The notes under the pieces: model-generated
The model's database searches: none
Seen by the model: only the letters and a program-made list of their open reading frames with translations
What the model was told of the DNA's origin: nothing
Source: Candidatus Aenigmatarchaeota archaeon
GTDB lineage: Archaea > Aenigmatarchaeota > Aenigmatarchaeia > QMZS01
Reading direction: 5' to 3'
Assembly: GCA_003663355.1 (NCBI GenBank)
Contig: QMZV01000014.1
Location: forward strand, 1-12,494
Length of the DNA stretch: 12,494 bases
Program-made: the position numbers and the translations under genes
In this document: positions 5,961 through 12,494 of the stretch, one piece after another
Layout of the letters: the number at the start of each line of letters is the position of its first letter
Position numbering within the stretch: position 1 is the stretch's first letter

Positions 5961-6398
5961 ATGAAATTCAAACTCTCAACAAAAGGTTTCAATGACGTAA
6001 TTGATATTACTGACAAAGTTCGGGAAACTGTAAAAAATTCAAAAATTGAGGACGGAATCTGCTTAATTTTCTGCCCTGGTTCTACTTGCGCAATAACAAC
6101 AATTGAATTTGAAGAAGGAGCGATAAACGATTTAAAAAGAATTCTGGAAAAAATTGCTCCCATGAACAAGGATTATGAACACTGCAAAAAATGGGGTGAT
6201 TGCAATGGTTATGCTCATATAAGGAGCGCTTTACTTAAACCGAGTTTTTGCTGTCCAATTGAAAATGGCGATTTGGTTTTGGGAACCTGGCAGCAGATTA
6301 TTTTCATCGATTTTGACAACAAACCTAGAAATAGAGAGATAATAATTAAAATTATTCCTTGTTTGGGGTGCAGACCTTTTAACCAAATTAACCAATAA
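5961..6398 (+). CDS. YjbQ/UPF0047 family protein
   Basis: This 145-residue protein belongs to the UPF0047/YjbQ family, small beta-rich proteins that assemble as trimers. Some members have been reported to have weak thiamine-phosphate synthase activity, but the main role is unsettled. Family motifs are 'GSTCAITTIE' (40-49), 'KWGDCNGYAHIRSALLKPS' (77-95), 'PIENGDLVLGTWQQIIFIDFD' (99-119) and the final strand. It belongs to the subfamily with GST in place of the HTT of E. coli YjbQ. In the usual 'DGNGHxH' motif, Cys81 replaces Gly and Tyr84 replaces the first His, while His86 is kept. Nine cysteines in 145 residues is a striking number. It starts 8 bases after the radical SAM gene, but its codon choice resembles the ribosomal and AlaRS genes more. 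Confidence 0.9.
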   Translation: MKFKLSTKGFNDVIDITDKVRETVKNSKIEDGICLIFCPGSTCAITTIEFEEGAINDLKRILEKIAPMNKDYEHCKKWGDCNGYAHIRSALLKPSFCCPIENGDLVLGTWQQIIFIDFDNKPRNREIIIKIIPCLGCRPFNQINQ

Positions 6399-6483
6399 AG
6401 GGTTGCGAGAAAGAGAAATTATTGTTAAAGTTGTTGGCAGATAATTTTATAATTAAGTATTTGATTTTTAAAAGGCTTAATTT

Positions 6484-8610
6484 ATGCAGTTCAAAAAAGA
6501 AGAGTATCCCTTCAGAACTTTGGAAAAAATTGGTTTTAAAAGAAGTAAATGTAAAATCTGCGGAAAATATTTCTGGAGCAAAAAAGTTAGAGATTTCTGC
6601 GATGATGATGAATGCAGAATAAAAGCCGGTTTGCCAAGATATGGATTCATAGGCAAACCTGTTGGAAAAAGGAATAATTATATAGAGAGCTGGCGAACTT
6701 TTGTTAAAATTTTTAAAAAATTTAATCATACTCCGATAAAAAGATATCCTGTTTTGGCGAGATGGAGAGATGATGTTTTTTTTGTTGAGGCATCAATATA
6801 TGATTTCCAGCCTTATTGCGTTTCTGGAGAAGTTGAGCCTCCAGCAAATCCCTTATTGGTTCCGCAATTTTGCCTCAGATTTAATGATCTGGAAAATATA
6901 GGAATAACTGGCAGACATTATTCCGGATTTGTAATGGTTGGACAACATGTTTTCAATAAACCAAATAATTTTATTTATTTCAAGGATGAAGGCATTTTTT
7001 ATATTTATAAATTATTAACGGAAGGATTTAAAATTCCCGAAGAGGAAATTTTTTTTCATGAGGATTCATGGGAAGGCGGTGGCAATGCCGGACCCTGCAT
7101 TGAGTTTTTTGTTCAGGGCTTGGAATTGGGAAATCAGGTATATATGCAATACAAAAAAATTTCAAACAAACTCGTTGAATTGGAGACAAAAGTTATTGAT
7201 ATGGGCGCTGGTCTAGAAAGATTTCCATGGATTCTGAACGGAACAAAAACGAGTTATGAAGTTGTTTTTCCAGAGGTTTTAAAATATCTTAATCAGTTTA
7301 ATTTAACAGAAAAAGAAAAAATAATACTCGCAGACCATACGAGAACTTTATTGATCGCATTATCAGATAATGCTTTGCCTTCCAATGTTTCTGGAGGATA
7401 TAATTTAAGAAAAATTTTGAGAGAATGTTTTTCAATTCTCAGAAAGAAAAATTTGAATATTGTTCTCAGTGAATTAATGAAAATCCATTCAAGAGAATTC
7501 AGGATTTACCCAGAATTAAGAAAAGTAAATTTTAATTTTATTGAAGATGTCTTGAAAGAGGAAGAAAAAAAATATAAAGAAACAATAAAAAATGCAATAA
7601 ACATTGTTAAAAAAACAGAGAATTTTGATGCAGAAACCTTAAGAAAATTATATCAGTCTCATGGAATTACCCCGGAGATAATTAAAGAAGTCAAACCAGA
7701 AATTAAAATTCCAAAAAATTTGGAATTTTCAAAGAAGATAAAAAAGAAAGAAAAGAAAAATCTTTTTGATTTAACAAATTTACCAGAAACAGAGAAATTG
7801 TACTATGGAGGAAAAACAAGAACAACGGCTAAAGTCTTGAAAATATTGAATGATTATGTTGTTTTAGATAAAACAGTTTTCTATCCGAGAAGCGGAGGTC
7901 AGGATTATGATCTGGGATTTATTGGAAATCACAGGGTTTTGGAAGTTGTAAAACAAGGAAATATAATTTTGCACAAAATTGAAGGAAAATTAAAAGAGGG
8001 AAAACTTGTTGAACTTGTTGTTGATGAGGAGAGAAGGAAACAACTGATGCAACATCATACTGCAGCTCACATCATAAACGGTGCTGTGAGAAGAATCCTT
8101 GGAGAACATGTTCAGCAGGCTGGAGCAGAGAAAAAAGTTGACAAAGCGCATTTGGATATTTTCCATTACAAAAAAATCTCTAATGAAGAAGTTGAAAAAA
8201 TTGAAGAGTTAGCTAATGTCTGTGTTAAAGAAAACAGAAAAATTTTAGTCAACTGGATGAATAGAACCGAAGCAGAACAAAAATATGGTTTTGAAATTTA
8301 TCAAGGTGGCGCTGTTCCCGGAAAAGAATTGAGAATTGTAAATATAAAAGATTGGGATGTTGAAGCATGTGGGGGTTTGCACTTAAAAAATACAAGAGAA
8401 GCAGATATTATAATAATAACTGGTGTAAAAAAAATTCAGGATTCTGTTTTAAGAATAGAATTTTTGGCGGGAGAGGCGGCAAGAAATTATTTGAGAAAAA
8501 TGGAAGAAATTTTAAAAGAGTGTGCTGAAATTTTGGGTTGTGAGGAAGATCAAGTTTTTGATAAAGCAAAAGAATTGTTTGAAATCTGGAAAAAAATGAG
8601 AAAGCATTAA
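6484..8610 (+). CDS. alaS: Alanyl-tRNA synthetase, archaeal type, without C-Ala domain
   Basis: The 708-residue class II synthetase charges tRNA-Ala. Its N-terminal zinc ribbon (C23, C26, C39, C44) is archaeal-type. The catalytic core shows 'YPVLARWRDDVFFVEASIYDFQP' and, for motif 3, 'MGAGLERFPWI'. A helical tRNA-recognition region follows with 'LADHTRTLLIALSDNALPSNVSGGYNLRKILREC'. The beta-barrel and editing domain that hydrolyses Ser-tRNA-Ala and Gly-tRNA-Ala retain all four zinc ligands: H525 and H529 (HHTAAH), C629 and H633 (CGGLH). The protein ends about 75 residues after CGGLH, at the start of the linker helix. Archaeal homologues usually have about 900 residues and end in a C-Ala (DHHA1-type) domain; none is present. 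The next gene lies on the opposite strand only 36 bases away, so no frameshifted remnant is possible in this window. Confidence 0.96.
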   Translation: MQFKKEEYPFRTLEKIGFKRSKCKICGKYFWSKKVRDFCDDDECRIKAGLPRYGFIGKPVGKRNNYIESWRTFVKIFKKFNHTPIKRYPVLARWRDDVFFVEASIYDFQPYCVSGEVEPPANPLLVPQFCLRFNDLENIGITGRHYSGFVMVGQHVFNKPNNFIYFKDEGIFYIYKLLTEGFKIPEEEIFFHEDSWEGGGNAGPCIEFFVQGLELGNQVYMQYKKISNKLVELETKVIDMGAGLERFPWILNGTKTSYEVVFPEVLKYLNQFNLTEKEKIILADHTRTLLIALSDNALPSNVSGGYNLRKILRECFSILRKKNLNIVLSELMKIHSREFRIYPELRKVNFNFIEDVLKEEEKKYKETIKNAINIVKKTENFDAETLRKLYQSHGITPEIIKEVKPEIKIPKNLEFSKKIKKKEKKNLFDLTNLPETEKLYYGGKTRTTAKVLKILNDYVVLDKTVFYPRSGGQDYDLGFIGNHRVLEVVKQGNIILHKIEGKLKEGKLVELVVDEERRKQLMQHHTAAHIINGAVRRILGEHVQQAGAEKKVDKAHLDIFHYKKISNEEVEKIEELANVCVKENRKILVNWMNRTEAEQKYGFEIYQGGAVPGKELRIVNIKDWDVEACGGLHLKNTREADIIIITGVKKIQDSVLRIEFLAGEAARNYLRKMEEILKECAEILGCEEDQVFDKAKELFEIWKKMRKH

Positions 8611-8645
8611 ATTACAGAAAATTGTGCAATCCAGTAGACATTTAT

Positions 8646-9305
8646 CTATGACCAATAATACTTTTTCAACTGTTTCTCCAATTCTTTATAATCTGGAAGT
8701 ATTTTTGCAAGTTCAGATTTGAATTTTTTTGAGTGATTAAAATGTTTCAGATGAATTAATTCATGGCAAACAACATAATCAATTAATTTTGTTGGCAGAC
8801 AAATTAATTTTGAATTGAAAAAAATTTTTCCATCTCTTGTGCAATGTCCAAAACTTTTTAATTTCTTTATAGAAACTTGTTTTGGAAAAAGCTCCAACCT
8901 CTCTGAAAATTCTCCAGCTTTCTTTGAAACATATTCCAATGTCTCATCTGCAAGAAATTCTAGAATCATATTTTCCGTTTTCCTCCTTTTAGATTTGTAT
9001 ATTTTCAAAAAATTTTTAGAGAGTTCAATTCTTGAATTCTTATCTATTATTACTTTTATTTCATATTTTTTCCCCTTGTAATAAACACTTTTTTCATCAA
9101 ATAATCTCACAGAATTTTCAATTTCCCTTACTTTTCTCCTGAGCCAGTTTCGTTTTTCCTTTAACAAAGTTTCTGCGCTTAGTTTCCCGTTATTTGGCAA
9201 TATAATATCTAAATGATAATCCGGCGTTATTCTCAGATAAGCGTGCCTGATTTTTTTATATTTTATTTTGCAAATAAGTTTCTTGTTTTCTATTTTTAGG
9301 AACAT
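8646..9305 (-). CDS. YgjP-type (DUF45) zinc metallopeptidase-like protein
   Basis: The 219-residue cytoplasmic protein matches the YgjP/DUF45 family, SprT/WLM-like gluzincins of uncertain substrate. The N-terminal half is beta-rich with 'IRHAYLRITPDYHLDIILP', normal for the family. The zinc site is 'HELIHLKHFNHSKKF': H181 and H185 as ligands, E182 catalytic, and H191 as the likely third ligand. The common 'WGSC' motif before it is 'FGHC' here (152-155). The rest of the strand ('GKIFFNSKLICLP') is conserved. The gene converges on alaS with a 35-base gap and is divergent from gatB across a 274-base spacer. No signal peptide is visible. Confidence 0.9.
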   Translation of the reverse strand: MFLKIENKKLICKIKYKKIRHAYLRITPDYHLDIILPNNGKLSAETLLKEKRNWLRRKVREIENSVRLFDEKSVYYKGKKYEIKVIIDKNSRIELSKNFLKIYKSKRRKTENMILEFLADETLEYVSKKAGEFSERLELFPKQVSIKKLKSFGHCTRDGKIFFNSKLICLPTKLIDYVVCHELIHLKHFNHSKKFKSELAKILPDYKELEKQLKKYYWS

Positions 9306-9579
9306 AAATGTTTAATTTTTCAAAATAAGTTGTTTTAAAGGAAAAGAATGTTTTACGGATAATTATATAAAATAAGCAGAGAGAATGAACTCTTTATCTG
9401 TTTATATTCTCAGAAAAAGCAAATTTTGAAGAGATTTTAGTTTTTAATCAAAAAGTTTCCTAATCGTGAACGAAAAGTTTATATATTATGAACAAATAAT
9501 TTTTAATATTTGAATCAAGAAGAAAATCTACTTTCACAAAATTAATTCAAAAACTTTAGTTTTAATTTTACTGAATATT
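9306..9579. other. Divergent AT-rich spacer before gatB, with two plus-strand TATA-like boxes
   Basis: No convincing protein gene fits in these 274 bases. On the plus strand there are two TATA-like sites, at 9361-9373 and 9476-9487. A weak inverted repeat GAGAAT 9381-9386 / ATTCTC 9406-9411 lies between them. A short AAAAC/GTTTT hairpin at 9550-9563 lies just before gatB. The spacer is far longer than the others in this window, so a long gatB leader or a small RNA is possible. I see no C/D-box or H/ACA signature. Confidence 0.5.
9471..9487 (+). promoter_or_regulatory. Likely gatB-pyrH promoter (BRE and TATA)
   Basis: A BRE-like CGAAAAG (9472-9478) runs directly into TTTATATAT (9479-9487), the best promoter match in the spacer. 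A start about 25 bases downstream (near 9508) would give gatB a leader of about 70 bases, unlike the leaderless genes elsewhere in the window. Confidence 0.55.
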
Positions 9580-11013
9580 ATGCCAGAGATAAAAATTGGT
9601 TTAGAAGTTCATGTTCAGCTAAACACAGAATCAAAATTATTTTGCTCCTGTTCAACTTCTCAGGCGGAGCCAAATACAAATGTATGTGATGTTTGCTTGG
9701 GTTTTCCAGGAACAAAACCTGTTTTAAATGAGAAAGCAGTAGAACTCGCAATGAAAATTGGTTATGCTTTAGATTGCAAAATAAACAAAAAATTTCTGTT
9801 TTCAAGAAAGACTTATTTTTATCCTGATTTGGCAAAAAACTTTCAAATCACTCAATTAGAAACTCCAATTGCTTCTAATGGAAAATTAAAAATTGGAGAC
9901 AGGATAATAAGAATCAGAAGAATTCATTTGGAAGAAGACCCAGCAAAAATAATAAGAGAAAATAATTATGTTCTTCTTGATTACAACAGAAGTGGAATTC
10001 CTTTAGCAGAAATTGTAACTGAACCAGATTTGAGAAGTCCAAGAGAAGCAAGAATATTTTTACAAAAGTTGCAGCAAATTCTTGAATTTATTTATGTTTC
10101 TGATTTTAGCAAAGAAGGAAGTATGAGGGTTGATGCAAATATCTCTATAACAAAATATAAAAACAAATATGATTACAAAAAAGGTTGGATAAAAGAAAAA
10201 AAAGAAGGTGGAAGAGTAGAGATAAAAAATATTTCTGGAGCAAAAGAAGTTGAGAAGGCTTTGAATTATGAAATACTGAGACAGAAAAGATTGGAACAAA
10301 TAAAAAGAGAAACAAGGTTGTGGAATGAGAAAACAAAAACAACTGTTAGCGCAAGAGAAAAAGAGGAAGAGGAAGAATATGGTTATATTTTTGAGCCTGA
10401 TTTGCCATTCATTGAAATTTCAGAAGAAATATTAAACAAAATTCAATCAAACTTGCCAGAATTGCCTGAAACAAAAAGAAAAAGATTTTTGAAATATAAT
10501 ATTTCAGAGGAGATTATTGATACTTTGCTAACAGACCCTGAACTGACCCGCTACTTTGAGTATCTCTGCGAAACGCATAATGAAAAAGCTTCTGCTATTT
10601 TACTTGCAAAATATTTAAAAAAGACTCTAAACTATCACAATCTTAAATTAAAAGATGTAAAAATAGAAGTAAGGCAATTAAGAAGGATTCTTGATTTAAT
10701 GCAGCAATATCTAATTACAGAAGATGTTGCAGAGATTATTTTGAGAGAAATGGTCAATGATTATGTGAAAGGAAAAAAGATCAGAGAACCAGAACAAGTT
10801 TTGAGAGATTTAAAATATGAAAAACCTTTAGAAGAGGAGAAAATAAGAAAATTTGTCTTAGATGTCATCAGAGAAAACACAAAAGCAGTTAAAGATTATC
10901 AAAGTGGAGAAAAAAAATCATTGGATTATCTAATTGGGCAAGTAATGAAAAAAACTGGGAGAAGAGTTGATCCAAAGAAAGTTAAAGAATTGTTGAAATC
11001 TGAACTAGATTAA
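9580..11013 (+). CDS. gatB: Asp/Glu-tRNA amidotransferase subunit B
   Basis: The 477-residue GatB binds mischarged Asp-tRNA-Asn or Glu-tRNA-Gln, activates the side chain with ATP and receives ammonia from GatA. The start 'EIKIGLEVHVQLNT' and the zinc cysteines C22, C24, C36 and C39 are typical. Other core motifs are 'RKTYFYPDLAKNFQITQ', 'IHLEEDPAKI', 'LLDYNRSGIPLAEIVTEPDLRSP', 'EGSMRVDANIS', 'GGRVEIKNISGAKEVEKAL' and 'FEPDLPFIEI'. A Lys/Tyr-rich insert of about ten residues lies before the GGRVEIKN segment. The C-terminal 150 residues form the helical and YqeY-like tRNA-binding tail. The length and lack of a GAD insertion separate it from GatE. GatA and GatC are not in the window. pyrH follows after one base. 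Confidence 0.96.
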   Translation: MPEIKIGLEVHVQLNTESKLFCSCSTSQAEPNTNVCDVCLGFPGTKPVLNEKAVELAMKIGYALDCKINKKFLFSRKTYFYPDLAKNFQITQLETPIASNGKLKIGDRIIRIRRIHLEEDPAKIIRENNYVLLDYNRSGIPLAEIVTEPDLRSPREARIFLQKLQQILEFIYVSDFSKEGSMRVDANISITKYKNKYDYKKGWIKEKKEGGRVEIKNISGAKEVEKALNYEILRQKRLEQIKRETRLWNEKTKTTVSAREKEEEEEYGYIFEPDLPFIEISEEILNKIQSNLPELPETKRKRFLKYNISEEIIDTLLTDPELTRYFEYLCETHNEKASAILLAKYLKKTLNYHNLKLKDVKIEVRQLRRILDLMQQYLITEDVAEIILREMVNDYVKGKKIREPEQVLRDLKYEKPLEEEKIRKFVLDVIRENTKAVKDYQSGEKKSLDYLIGQVMKKTGRRVDPKKVKELLKSELD

Positions 11014-11014
11014 A

Positions 11015-11683
11015 ATGAAAGAAATATTGGTGATTTCCGTCGGAGGTTCATTAATTGTACCTGATTCAATAGATATAAATTTCTTGCTTGAATTCAAAAA
11101 AATTATTTTAACTCAAAATAAGAAATTTATAATAATCTGCGGCGGAGGAAAAACAGCAAGAAGATATCAAGAAGCAGCAAAAAATATTGTTCCATTACTA
11201 AAGGATGAGTTAGATTGGTTGGGTATTCAAGCTACAATATTAAATGCTTATCTTCTCAAAACTATTTTTAAAGAAAAAGCATATAAAAAGATAATAAGAA
11301 ATCCTAATGAAAAAGTCAATTTCAATGAAGATATTCTTATTGCCTCTGGTTGGAAACCTGGATTTAGCACAGACTATGATGCTGTCTTGTTATCTAAAAA
11401 TTTTGGAATAAAAAAATTAGTGAATCTAACAAATGTTGATTATGTTTATAACAAAGACCCAAAATTCAAAGATGCAAAACCAATAAAGGAAATTTCATGG
11501 AAAGAATTTAGGAAATTATTGCCAAATAAATGGGAACCTGGACTAAGCACTCCTTTTGACCCTGTTGCAGCAGAAGAAGCAGAAAAATCTGGATTAGAAG
11601 TTATTGTTATGAATGGAAAAAAACTAAAAAATCTTGAGAACTATTTAAATAAAAAAGAATTTATTGGGACAAAAATATTTTAA
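11015..11683 (+). CDS. pyrH: UMP kinase, archaeal type
   Basis: The 222-residue amino acid kinase-fold enzyme converts UMP and ATP to UDP and ADP in pyrimidine nucleotide synthesis. Visible motifs are the N-terminal phosphate-binding 'SVGGS' (8-12), 'ICGGGKTARRY' (41-51), 'GWKPGFSTDYDAVLLS' (112-127) and the nucleotide-binding 'NLTNVDYVYNKDPK' (137-150), followed by 'PFDPVAAEEAEKSGLEVIVMNG'. The short length and the KPGFSTD segment fit the archaeal PyrH form rather than the bacterial one. Its ATG begins one base after the gatB stop, so the two are surely co-transcribed and may be translationally coupled. It converges on the DUF3467 gene with only 10 bases between the stops. Confidence 0.95.
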   Translation: MKEILVISVGGSLIVPDSIDINFLLEFKKIILTQNKKFIIICGGGKTARRYQEAAKNIVPLLKDELDWLGIQATILNAYLLKTIFKEKAYKKIIRNPNEKVNFNEDILIASGWKPGFSTDYDAVLLSKNFGIKKLVNLTNVDYVYNKDPKFKDAKPIKEISWKEFRKLLPNKWEPGLSTPFDPVAAEEAEKSGLEVIVMNGKKLKNLENYLNKKEFIGTKIF

Positions 11684-11693
11684 CAGCATAGTT

Positions 11694-12032
11694 TCAACCA
11701 ATGTAATCAGAGAACTTCTTTATTAAACTTTTTTTCTTAATCTTCTGCTCTTTTGGTAAATTTATCTTTCCAAATTTTTTCTCATATTTTTCAATATTTT
11801 CCTTTAGTAAATTCAAGAAAATTTTTGCTTGTTCTGGTTCTAAAACAATTGCATTATGCCTGACAACATATGTAATTACTTGCTTGTCCTGGACTAAATC
11901 AACCCTTGGTGTTATTTGAGTAAAATCCAAAATAAACTCTGTTGGATTGTTGAATATTGCAAGATTATTTGCATAAAAAGCTTCCTTGCTCTGGTCTATG
12001 TTTAAATTCGCCTTTCTTTTTTCTTCTGCCAT
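11694..12032 (-). CDS. DUF3467 family protein
   Basis: The 112-residue protein resembles DUF3467: a beta-rich start, the 'EFILDFTQITPR' strand (about 32-43), 'VVRHNAIVLEPEQAKIFLNLLKENIEKYEKKFGKI' (about 55-89) and a basic Lys-rich tail. The function of the family is not established; small soluble proteins of this type occur in bacteria and archaea. Its ATG lies two bases after the stop of the upstream coiled-coil gene, so they form a two-gene operon. The close pairing suggests that the products act together. No membrane segment or catalytic motif is visible. Confidence 0.82.
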   Translation of the reverse strand: MAEEKRKANLNIDQSKEAFYANNLAIFNNPTEFILDFTQITPRVDLVQDKQVITYVVRHNAIVLEPEQAKIFLNLLKENIEKYEKKFGKINLPKEQKIKKKSLIKKFSDYIG

Positions 12033-12034
12033 AG

Positions 12035-12478
12035 TTAATAGGTTTCGGGTCTTGTTTTCTGAACTTGACCACCAGTTTGATAATAATATTTGCTAAATTC
12101 CATTAATTTCATCTTTCTTTCCAATTTTTTTAATCTATCCAACAATTCTTGATTTGTTTCCTCTAATTTTTTGTTTTCTTCTTTTATTTTTGTCCACTCT
12201 TCAGGCTCCTCGCTTGTTTCAGCTACTTCTATGCTTTCCATAAATTCCTCAAATTTTTTTGTTAATTCTGACAAATGCTCAGATAAAGAACCTATATTTG
12301 CTATTAGTTCTGAATTTGTTTTTATAAGGTCATCAACTGTTTTTTGATTTTCTTTTATCATCTCTGCCAAATCTTTAAGAACAGCGGTGTAACCTGGAGA
12401 ACCTTGCTCAATCTTCTCAAGTCTCTGCTCAATCTTTCTTAAAGGGGTAATCGGGATAATCTCATATTCTTCTGCCAT
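12035..12478 (-). CDS. Coiled-coil protein of unknown function
   Basis: I do not recognise a named family. The 147-residue protein starts 'EYEIIPITPLRKIEQRLEKIE', then has a Gly/Pro break and two long heptad-like stretches (about 37-82 and 94-126), rich in Glu, Lys and Leu. It ends with a polar tail containing 'YYYQTGG'. It has no membrane segment and no cysteine. The design suggests an elongated oligomerising scaffold. It is the first gene of a minus-strand pair; the DUF3467 gene starts two bases after its stop. The AT-rich run at 12479-12494 is the edge of its promoter region, and the window ends before a TATA box at normal distance could be seen. Confidence 0.8.
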   Translation of the reverse strand: MAEEYEIIPITPLRKIEQRLEKIEQGSPGYTAVLKDLAEMIKENQKTVDDLIKTNSELIANIGSLSEHLSELTKKFEEFMESIEVAETSEEPEEWTKIKEENKKLEETNQELLDRLKKLERKMKLMEFSKYYYQTGGQVQKTRPETY

Positions 12479-12494
12479 AAATATAGTATTTATA

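Noticed and set aside
8611..8645. Frameshift that hides the AlaRS C-terminal domain
   Set aside because: Only 35 bases separate the alaS stop from the next gene on the opposite strand, with no space or sequence resembling C-Ala.
9381..9411. Inverted repeat GAGAAT/ATTCTC in the spacer as an operator or attachment site
   Set aside because: Six-base arms with a 19-base loop are expected by chance in AT-rich sequence, and no integrase or target duplication is near.
9385..9429. Fourteen-codon open frame in the gatB spacer
   Set aside because: Very short, no ribosome binding site, and the nearby TATA-like box is too close to its ATG for normal spacing.
1..12494. CRISPR array, insertion sequence or prophage
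   Set aside because: No spaced direct repeats, transposase, integrase or terminal inverted repeats were seen on either strand.

Overview
The window is AT-rich, densely packed DNA from an archaeon. The evidence for archaea is consistent: archaeal ribosomal proteins (an eS4, plus archaeal-type uS19 and uL22), an archaeal-type alanyl-tRNA synthetase with an N-terminal zinc ribbon, an archaeal-type UMP kinase, a DUF1512 protein, and TATA boxes about 25 bases before several start codons, which implies leaderless mRNAs. The broken-up ribosomal protein operons, the shortened AlaRS and the unusual tRNA suggest a reduced-genome lineage such as a DPANN archaeon. That placement is inference; no rRNA is present to confirm it.

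Layout. 1-693 is the C-terminal part of a GH38-type alpha-mannosidase. 731-835 is a tRNA-Val(GAC) carrying extra sequence in both the D-loop and the T-loop. 861-1778 encodes uS19 and uL22, cut off from the usual uL2 and uS3 neighbours. 1819-2997 is a membrane-anchored DUF1512 protein. 3043-3777 is a nucleotidyltransferase-fold protein. 3807-4493 is eS4. 4567-5952 is a B12-binding-type radical SAM protein, followed closely by a YjbQ/UPF0047 protein (5961-6398). 6484-8610 is an alanyl-tRNA synthetase that ends after the editing domain. 8646-9305 (minus) is a YgjP-type metallopeptidase. A 274-base divergent spacer leads to gatB and pyrH (9580-11683), which are one base apart. On the minus strand, 11694-12478 holds a DUF3467 protein and, upstream of it, a coiled-coil protein.

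Most of the window serves translation: ribosomal proteins, a tRNA, AlaRS and the tRNA-dependent amidotransferase subunit B. The nucleotidyltransferase and radical SAM genes sit between pieces of the ribosomal clusters and look like later insertions.

The most unusual item is the tRNA-Val. Its acceptor, anticodon and T stems are intact and the D stem is acceptable. About 16 extra bases lie in the D-loop just before the GG that should contact the T-loop, and about 15 extra bases lie in the T-loop after TTCGA. The two sites face each other at the tRNA elbow. They are either two tiny non-canonical introns in one gene or a structured elbow extension. The AlaRS in the same window lacks the C-Ala domain, which in other archaea contacts the tRNA elbow, so a lineage-wide change of elbow recognition is worth testing.
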